A stretch of 64,000 nucleotides of DNA from assembly GCF_018373095.1 (NCBI RefSeq), contig NZ_JAHAHT010000001.1, positions 16,553-80,552 of the forward strand, in the 5' to 3' direction. Of this stretch, positions 57,973 to 64,000 are shown piece by piece (position 1 is the stretch's first letter; each line of letters starts with the position of its first letter). Under the pieces are notes generated by a model, which made no database searches, had not been told where the DNA came from, and worked only from the letters and a program-made list of their open reading frames with translations. Source of the DNA: Haemophilus parahaemolyticus. GTDB lineage: Bacteria; Pseudomonadota; Gammaproteobacteria; Enterobacterales; Pasteurellaceae. Position numbers and translations under genes: made by a program.

Positions 57973-59841
57973 TTAAAAACTCTCCGCATCCCTCAACAGA
58001 TGCACATTCCCTTTACGACGGAGGAAACCTGTGCGATCAAAATACTCCATCAACTGCACGGTAAGTTTGCGTCCATATTGCAATTCATCGCGTAATTGAT
58101 TAACAGAAATCTCACCGTGGGTTTGCACAAATGCTTTAATCCAGCTTGCGAATTGTTGGATTTGTTCAGCAAGTAAGAAGCGATCTTTGACAATTGGCAC
58201 GGCATAGCCCAGTTTTCCTGCTTTGTAGAGCAAGTTTCGCGTATCCGTTTCATCAAGGCTAAGCTCGGTTGCGATTTCTCGCACCCACAGGGCTTGATTA
58301 GTAGCTTCAAAAAGCGGTCGAATTTGTTGCCAGATTTGCAATTCTGTTGCCGAAAACTCAATGCGATGCTCAGGCAGATGCACCCAACCACGCGTTTGAG
58401 CCAGTACGCCTTCGGTAACTAATTCATCTAGCCATTGCAACGCCAAACCTTCAGGCTGTTCAAGTACTGCCATTCGATAAAGGCGAGCTTTAGAAAGCCC
58501 TAGTTGGTCTTGATGGTTGGCGTGATATTCCGTTAGTTTCTCGACCATTCTTTGCTGGATTTGTTGCTTAAATTTGCAGGAGAAAATCCACTTATCGTAA
58601 ACTATCGCATCTGTATTTTCAGGTAATTGGCTGGCAAAACGCTGTTCCGCCCAGAGCAAGAAATCCAACGTCAAAGCACGATTTTGCAACATCAACGCCA
58701 GACGAGCAGTAAAATCATCGCAAGCGGTTGTTTTTGCCAATTCATTGACAAAAGCAAGACGAGCTTCACTACGTTTGTGGCGTTTAGGCGAATGAATCTC
58801 CAACACCTCCGCACTGCCAAGCGTTTGACGGTCATCACCGCTGCGAATAATCAACTTGTCGTTTACCGTAATGTGCAGCAGCTCATCCATCAAAATTTCT
58901 GCAAAATAATCGCCATTTTCCACCGCTTGTTTGGCGTTGAGCAAGCTCACTTTGCCCGTGATATGAGAAGCAAAATGGTAAAGATGAGCAACGGTACTCT
59001 CTTTTAACGGCTGAATCACGTTGAACCGTACGGTAATGCGGTCTGTCGCAAAATGTGGAACGAGTTCGGTAATCCAATCACCACGCTGCACTTGCTCTTT
59101 TTCTACGTTCGCAATGTTAAGTGCTAATCGTTGCCCCGCTAAACCAATTTCTGACGGGCTATTTTGGGCGTGAATGCCTTTTACACGCACTTTTTTACCG
59201 TTTGTGAGGTAGAACTCCGAGCCAATTTTAACCTGCCCCGCCACTGCTGTGCCCGTAACCACCAGCCCTGCACCTTTCACGGTAAACACGCGGTCAATCG
59301 CATAGCGGAACGGTTTGTCGATCGCACTTTTAGCTTGTGCATTAAGGGCAATCAGATAATTTTTTAACGCTTCAATGCCCTGTCCTGTATGTGCTGAAGT
59401 CACAAAAATAGGTGCTTCCGCTAAGAAAGAATAACGTCTTTGAATGGAGTGAATTAGCTGTTCGATTTGACTTGTTTCCGCACGATCTGCTTTGGTAATC
59501 ACCAGCATAATGTGCGAAAAACGGAGCAATTTCAGAATCTCAAGATGCTCTTCGGTTTGCGGCTTAATGCCTTCTTCGGCAGAAATTACCAATAACGAGT
59601 GCTGAATGCCGCCCACGCCTGCCAACATATTCGATAGAAAACGTTGGTGACCAGGCACGTCAATAAAACCAAGTACATCAGGCTTGCCTTGCTGATTGGT
59701 GATTGGCAAATAGGCGTAGCCTAAATCAATGGTTAACCCACGTTTTTTCTCTTCAGGTAAGTGTGCCGTGTTTGTGCCCGTTAAGGCTTGCAGTAGTGCG
59801 GTTTTGCCGTGATCGACATGACCTGCGGTAACAACAATCAT
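57973..59841 (-). CDS. selB: Selenocysteine-specific elongation factor SelB
   Basis: This EF-Tu-like GTPase delivers selenocysteyl-tRNA to UGA codons by binding the SECIS hairpin. The 622-residue protein has the G1 loop GHVDHGKT (7-14), G3 DVPGHQ, G4 TKAD, domains II and III, and C-terminal winged-helix repeats (about 370-622) that bind the mRNA. selA is not adjacent in this window. Its presence implies that the genome uses selenocysteine, typically in formate dehydrogenase. It is in tandem with rsmB, 45 bp upstream. Confidence 0.96.
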   Translation of the reverse strand: MIVVTAGHVDHGKTALLQALTGTNTAHLPEEKKRGLTIDLGYAYLPITNQQGKPDVLGFIDVPGHQRFLSNMLAGVGGIQHSLLVISAEEGIKPQTEEHLEILKLLRFSHIMLVITKADRAETSQIEQLIHSIQRRYSFLAEAPIFVTSAHTGQGIEALKNYLIALNAQAKSAIDKPFRYAIDRVFTVKGAGLVVTGTAVAGQVKIGSEFYLTNGKKVRVKGIHAQNSPSEIGLAGQRLALNIANVEKEQVQRGDWITELVPHFATDRITVRFNVIQPLKESTVAHLYHFASHITGKVSLLNAKQAVENGDYFAEILMDELLHITVNDKLIIRSGDDRQTLGSAEVLEIHSPKRHKRSEARLAFVNELAKTTACDDFTARLALMLQNRALTLDFLLWAEQRFASQLPENTDAIVYDKWIFSCKFKQQIQQRMVEKLTEYHANHQDQLGLSKARLYRMAVLEQPEGLALQWLDELVTEGVLAQTRGWVHLPEHRIEFSATELQIWQQIRPLFEATNQALWVREIATELSLDETDTRNLLYKAGKLGYAVPIVKDRFLLAEQIQQFASWIKAFVQTHGEISVNQLRDELQYGRKLTVQLMEYFDRTGFLRRKGNVHLLRDAESF

Positions 59842-59962
59842 CTTATTCCCTTGCTAAATTTCTGTATTTATTGTGGGCAATCATACCACACCCCGCCTTT
59901 TTACGCTAAAATAGCCTTATTTTTGCCGATAAATTTATTCATAATTTTTAATAGGAAAAACA

Positions 59963-61678
59963 ATGCGTACAAGTCAATATTTATTCTCCACTCTTAAAGA
60001 AACGCCAAATGATGCTCAGGTAGTAAGCCACCAATTAATGTTGCGTGCAGGTATGATTCGCCCAATGGCATCAGGTTTATATAACTGGTTGCCGACGGGT
60101 ATTCGCGTATTGAAAAAAGTAGAAAAGATTATTCGCGAAGAGATGAACAAAGGTGGGGCAATTGAGGTATTAATGCCTGTGGTGCAGCCAGCAGAATTAT
60201 GGGAAGAGTCTGGTCGTTGGGATCAATATGGCCCTGAATTGCTTCGATTTGAAGACCGAGGTAACCGTAACTTTGTACTTGGGCCAACTCACGAGGAAGT
60301 GATTACAGATTTAGTCCGCCGAGAAGTTTCTTCATACAAACAACTTCCACTTAATTTATACCAAATTCAAACAAAATTCCGTGATGAAGTACGCCCTCGT
60401 TTTGGTGTAATGCGTTCGCGTGAATTTATTATGAAAGATGCGTACTCTTTCCATACTACCCAAGAAAGTTTGCAAGCAACCTATGATGTGATGTATCAAG
60501 TGTACAGTAACATTTTTAACCGTTTAGGCTTAGATTTCCGTGCAGTACAAGCGGATACGGGTTCAATCGGGGGCTCAGCTTCGCACGAATTCCAAGTGTT
60601 AGCTTCAAGCGGGGAAGATGATGTTGTATTCTCAACAGAATCGGATTTTGCGGCAAATATCGAATTGGCAGAAGCAATTGCTGTAGGCGAACGCCAAGCA
60701 CCAACGGCGGAAATGACATTGGTGGATACACCAAATGCGAAAACCATTGCGGAGTTGGTAGAACAATTCAATCTGCCGATTGAAAAAACCGTGAAAACCT
60801 TAATTGTGAAAGGTGCAGACGAAAATCAACCGCTTGTTGCCTTGATTATTCGTGGCGATCACGAATTAAACGAAATCAAAGCACAAAAACACCCATTAGT
60901 AGCAGATCCTCTTGAGTTTGCGGACGAAACTGAAATTAAAGCAAAAATTGGTGCGAGCGTGGGATCATTAGGTGCGGTAAATCTTAATATTCCTGCAATT
61001 ATTGACCGTACTGTGGCGTTAATGTCTGATTTTAGTTGTGGTGCGAATATCGATGGAAAACATTATTTCAATGTGAACTGGGAACGCGATGTAGCAATGC
61101 CAGAAGTATTTGATTTACGTAATGTAGTGGAAGGTGATCCAAGTCCAGATGGTAAAGGCACGCTTCAAATCAAACGTGGTATTGAAGTGGGGCATATTTT
61201 CCAACTTGGTAAAAAATACTCTGAAGCAATGAAAGCGACCGTTCAAGGCGAAGACGGTAAACCTCTTGTGATGACAATGGGTTGTTATGGTATCGGCGTA
61301 ACTCGTGTGGTGGCTTCAGCGATTGAGCAACACCACGATGAACGCGGTATCATCTGGCCTTCAGATGAAATTGCCCCATTCACTATGGCGATTGTGCCGA
61401 TGAATATGCATAAATCTGAAACCGTGCAAAAATATGCTGAAGAACTTTACCGCACTTTACAATCACAAGGCGTAGACGTGATTTTTGATGATCGTAAAGA
61501 ACGCCCAGGCGTGATGTTCGCTGATATGGAACTTATTGGTGTGCCGCATATGGTGGTAATTGGCGAGAAAAACCTAGACAATGGCGAAATTGAATACAAA
61601 AACCGTCGTACTGGTGAGAAACAGATGATTGCAAAAGATGAGTTGCTTGCGTTCTTGAAAGAGAATGTGAAGGCGTAA
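59963..61678 (+). CDS. proS: Prolyl-tRNA synthetase
   Basis: This class II aminoacyl-tRNA synthetase charges tRNA-Pro. The 571-residue protein is the bacterial type with an INS editing domain (about residues 225-400) between the motif 2 and motif 3 regions. Family features include [43 protein letters not shown] at the start, [20 protein letters not shown], and [16 protein letters not shown] as motif 3. It is divergent from selB. A clear terminator follows. Confidence 0.98.
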   Translation: MRTSQYLFSTLKETPNDAQVVSHQLMLRAGMIRPMASGLYNWLPTGIRVLKKVEKIIREEMNKGGAIEVLMPVVQPAELWEESGRWDQYGPELLRFEDRGNRNFVLGPTHEEVITDLVRREVSSYKQLPLNLYQIQTKFRDEVRPRFGVMRSREFIMKDAYSFHTTQESLQATYDVMYQVYSNIFNRLGLDFRAVQADTGSIGGSASHEFQVLASSGEDDVVFSTESDFAANIELAEAIAVGERQAPTAEMTLVDTPNAKTIAELVEQFNLPIEKTVKTLIVKGADENQPLVALIIRGDHELNEIKAQKHPLVADPLEFADETEIKAKIGASVGSLGAVNLNIPAIIDRTVALMSDFSCGANIDGKHYFNVNWERDVAMPEVFDLRNVVEGDPSPDGKGTLQIKRGIEVGHIFQLGKKYSEAMKATVQGEDGKPLVMTMGCYGIGVTRVVASAIEQHHDERGIIWPSDEIAPFTMAIVPMNMHKSETVQKYAEELYRTLQSQGVDVIFDDRKERPGVMFADMELIGVPHMVVIGEKNLDNGEIEYKNRRTGEKQMIAKDELLAFLKENVKA

Positions 61679-61700
61679 TTAAACAAAGTCAATTTTATGG

Positions 61701-61726
61701 GGCGTGTTAAACACGCCTCATCTTTT
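61701..61726 (+). terminator. proS terminator
   Basis: GGCGTGT (61701-61707) and ACACGCC (61711-61717) pair with a 3-nt loop, followed by TCATCTTTTT. Confidence 0.75.
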
Positions 61727-61738
61727 TAAGGATAAGTT

Positions 61739-62605
61739 ATGAGTTCATTACAATATCACTGGACGAAAGCAAACGATATTTATCCCGACCGAGGGAAAAA
61801 ATCGTATGCTGGAAAACGCTTGCGTTATCGGCTTCGTTCCTTTCTACATCTACAAGCGGTTAGAAAATTTGAGCAATTTGTAAATCAACATCCATTTTTG
61901 ATTTCACTTTTAAATGAACATGTAAATTATGGTTATCCGCTCGTACATCGTTTTTTAGATAAGCGTTTTACTAGCCAGCAACGCTTTAATGCAATTTGTG
62001 AAAATTTACTCTTCTTACCTCAGGAACTTTCACATCTAACTCCTCCAATTTGGCGGCAACCGCTTAGTTTTGGAGAAGTAATCTCTGATTTTGAGATTCG
62101 ACTTAATATCAATGAATATCAAGCTATGGAAGGATATTGGGCATTGGAACTTCGTTACAAACCTGAAAATCAACTTATTTACCTTCTTACTTTTGGTAAA
62201 TTAAATGATGCTCTGTTGATTGCTGTGGTACAAGGCCCAAACTTTGAAGGCTCAAAAGAGATGGTTAAGCAACTTACTAAAGCTTGTTATGGTTTGCGTC
62301 CAGCCTATTTAATGGTAGAGATAATGAAAAATCTTACACAAATTTTAGGTTATGATAAATTGTTTGGCATTCCACAAAAATATCAAAATAAATCTCGTTT
62401 TATCCAAAGTAAACGTTATGTGGTTGATTATGATGCTATTTTTTCTGAGTCTGGTGGTCAATTACAAGATTATTGGGTCTTACCTTTAACGAATGAGCGT
62501 AATTTAGATGAAATTCCAAGTAAAAAACGCTCTATGTATCGTAAACGTTTTGCAATGTTAGATGAATTATATAAGGCGATACAACAAGCTGTAAAAATTA
62601 AGTAA
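61739..62605 (+). CDS. VirK/YbjX (DUF535) family protein
   Basis: A 288-residue protein of the VirK/YbjX family. It opens with a basic stretch (GKRLRYRLRSFLHLQAVRKFEQF) and contains YWALELRYKPENQLIYLLTFGKL, VVQGPNFEGSKEMVKQLTKACYGLRPAYLMVE, and the basic SKKRSMYRKRFAMLDEL near the C-terminus. No signal peptide or membrane segment is visible. In Shigella and Salmonella relatives affect outer-membrane or virulence traits, but the biochemistry is unknown. It starts 14 bp after the proS terminator, preceded by AAGGATAA. Confidence 0.88.
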   Translation: MSSLQYHWTKANDIYPDRGKKSYAGKRLRYRLRSFLHLQAVRKFEQFVNQHPFLISLLNEHVNYGYPLVHRFLDKRFTSQQRFNAICENLLFLPQELSHLTPPIWRQPLSFGEVISDFEIRLNINEYQAMEGYWALELRYKPENQLIYLLTFGKLNDALLIAVVQGPNFEGSKEMVKQLTKACYGLRPAYLMVEIMKNLTQILGYDKLFGIPQKYQNKSRFIQSKRYVVDYDAIFSESGGQLQDYWVLPLTNERNLDEIPSKKRSMYRKRFAMLDELYKAIQQAVKIK

Positions 62606-63031
62606 AATTTTATGTTTATTTGAATTTATAGTTGAAAAATTTGCTCTATAATTTTTATATTTTTACTTCTTTTAGATGATATTGAACAATAAATAAGCCT
62701 TAGATTTTCACTGTAAGATAGTGTAAATAAAACTTAAATTGCATAAATAATAAGCAAATAAGCGTGTTTTGTCTATTATTTGTACCAGAAAAATTGATTT
62801 TGGTTTTACTTACCCACATAATATTAAACGTTCTTGCCCATCTTCTTAAGGACAAGAATGGGAGAAAACGATTTTATTTAATAGAGAAAATAAATAAAGT
62901 AGTTTTATTTCACTTCTTTAGTCTTTCTTCTTAAAAAAGAAGATGAAAGGCGTGGTAAAGATTCAACAGGTAATGTTGATAAAAATTTCTATTTTATTAA
63001 TAGAATGATAGACATATAGAGGGTCATTAAA
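62606..63031. other. AT-rich leader and promoter region of ompA
   Basis: This 426-bp gap has no credible gene. Its right half carries imperfect inverted repeats (around 62830-62860, and TTTCTTCTT/AAGAAGATGAAA around 62930-62948) that may form a structured 5' leader before ompA. The ribosome site GAGGG (63019-63023) precedes the ompA ATG. Long structured leaders are common upstream of ompA genes. Confidence 0.45.
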
Positions 63032-64000
63032 ATGAAAAAATCATTAATTGCATTAGCAGTATTAGCTACTTCAGCAGCAGCAACTGCAGCACCACAAGCA
63101 GATACTTTTTACGTAGGTGCTAAAGCAGGTTGGGCAGCTTTCCATGATAGCGTTTCTGAGTTAGATAATACTAAAGGCGGTCGTTTTGGTATTAATAAAA
63201 ATTCTGTAACTTATGGCGTATTTGCAGGTTATCAACTTTTAAACTTAGATAATTTCGGTTTAGCAGCAGAATTTGGTTACGATGATTACGGTCGTGTACG
63301 TGGTGATCGTACCATCGCAGGTAAAGATACTCGTGCTTTCAGACACACTGCACACGGTTTTAACTTTAACTTAAAACCAAGCTTTACAGTATCATCTGAT
63401 TTAGATGTTTATACTAAAGTGGGTATGGCAGCGGTACGTAGCGATTATTTTGTTCAAAATACAATCGTACACAATGACCGTATCAAAGCACACAACTTAC
63501 ATCCATCTTTAATTTTAGGTGCTGGTGTTGAGTATGCAATTACACCAGAATTAGCAGCACGTGTTGAATATCAATGGTTAAGCAATGTAGGTAAAACACA
63601 TCGTGGTATGTTGAACCAAATGGGCGTTCGTACTCATTACCAACCAGATATTCACTCTGTATCTGCAGGTTTAAGCTACCGCTTCGGTCAAGGTCCAGCT
63701 CCTGTTGCACCAGTAGCGCCAGTTGCAGCACCTGAAGTAGTAACTAAAAACTTCTCATTTAGCTCAGACGTAATGTTTGCATTTGGTAAAGCAGACTTAA
63801 AACCAGAATCAGCACAAGCATTAGATGGTGCTAACAATGAAATTAACGCTTTAGGCTTAGCTACTCCTTCAATCCAAGTGAGCGGTTACGCAGACCGTAT
63901 TGGTAAACAAGAAGCGAATGTGAAACTTTCACAACGTCGTGCAGAAACCGTAGCTAACTATTTAGTTTCTAAAGGTCAAAATCCTGCGAACGTAACTGCT
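63032..64000 (+). CDS. ompA: OmpA/P5-type outer membrane porin (3' end outside window)
   Basis: This outer-membrane beta-barrel protein has a periplasmic peptidoglycan-binding domain. The first 323 codons are present. The signal peptide is residues 1-20 (MKKSLIALAV...TAA). The eight-stranded barrel spans about 23-219, with extracellular loops rich in charged residues, and ends in LSYRFGQ. A Pro/Ala hinge (PAPVAPVAPVAAPEVV, 222-237) follows. The OmpA C-terminal domain starts at about 240 and contains SGYADRIGKQEANVKLSQRRAETVANYL with the peptidoglycan-contacting Asp288 and Arg303. It resembles the major heat-modifiable OmpA of Mannheimia; the frame is still open at the right edge. Confidence 0.95.
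   Translation, partial: MKKSLIALAVLATSAAATAAPQADTFYVGAKAGWAAFHDSVSELDNTKGGRFGINKNSVTYGVFAGYQLLNLDNFGLAAEFGYDDYGRVRGDRTIAGKDTRAFRHTAHGFNFNLKPSFTVSSDLDVYTKVGMAAVRSDYFVQNTIVHNDRIKAHNLHPSLILGAGVEYAITPELAARVEYQWLSNVGKTHRGMLNQMGVRTHYQPDIHSVSAGLSYRFGQGPAPVAPVAPVAAPEVVTKNFSFSSDVMFAFGKADLKPESAQALDGANNEINALGLATPSIQVSGYADRIGKQEANVKLSQRRAETVANYLVSKGQNPANVTA

Noticed and set aside
1..64000. CRISPR arrays, tRNA or rRNA genes
   Set aside because: No regularly spaced direct repeats, no cloverleaf with GGTTCGAATCC-type T-arm and no rRNA-like sequence was seen in any intergenic gap. A dedicated tRNA scan would settle it.
1..64000. matS sites near matP, suggesting the terminus region
   Set aside because: Inspection of GTGAC occurrences found none completing GTGACRNYGTCAC. 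matP is not required to lie near its sites.

Overview
The window looks like a chromosomal segment of a gamma-proteobacterium of the family Pasteurellaceae. The evidence is its protein content (MlaA, RppH, the complete mur/fts cluster, ComNOPQ-RecC, MatP-LonH-FabA, an OmpA/P5-type porin), its low GC content, and the many copies of the uptake-signal core ACAAGCGGT. That core is the Apl-type DNA-uptake signal of the Actinobacillus/Mannheimia/Bibersteinia branch; the Haemophilus type is AAGTGCGGT. The OmpA protein and the signal type together make Mannheimia or a close relative my best guess, but this is inference. I saw no tRNA, rRNA, CRISPR array, prophage or IS transposase.

Layout. 1-3.7 kb: end of yhdT, metJ with its own met boxes, mlaA, two tiny exported peptides, then a 618-bp AT-rich gap full of DnaA-box-like 9-mers (candidate oriC), rppH and tpx. 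3.8-12 kb: plsC-ftsP, accA, a YccS-type membrane protein, mgsA, thrC and a small exported cupin. 12.1-14.5 kb: rnr on the minus strand. 14.8-33.5 kb: the dcw cell-wall/division cluster in the classical order rsmH-ftsL-ftsI-murE-murF-mraY-(unknown 143-aa gene)-murD-ftsW-murG-murC-ddlB-ftsQ-ftsA-ftsZ-lpxC. It has no mraZ at its head. 33.7-37.6 kb: purL behind a PurR-type operator. 38.0-41.7 kb: metH, broken by four separate lesions. 41.8-52.1 kb, minus strand: recN with a LexA-like box, then ptrA, recC and the competence pseudopilin genes comQ-comP-comO-comN (transcribed N to Q, then recC-ptrA). 52.2-55 kb: fabA, the Lon-like protease lonH and, divergently, matP. 55-60 kb: trkA, rsmB, selB. 60-64 kb: proS, a VirK/DUF535 gene and the start of ompA.

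How the genes work together. The dcw block carries out cytoplasmic peptidoglycan precursor synthesis (MurE, F, D, C, Ddl), the lipid steps (MraY, MurG) and septal assembly (FtsL, I, W, Q, A, Z); LpxC links it to lipid A. MlaA, PlsC, AccA, FabA and the candidate FabR operator cover envelope lipid supply and upkeep. comNOPQ-recC-ptrA couples DNA-uptake pilus parts to recombination, which fits the dense uptake signals. The methionine repressor is intact while B12-dependent methionine synthase is dead, so methionine synthesis would have to use MetE or an outside supply.

The most interesting items are the candidate replication origin, the multiply broken metH, the enlarged FtsI pedestal with an apparent internal repeat and a sharp base-composition step, the unknown gene lodged in the dcw cluster, and two families of small palindromic intergenic elements.
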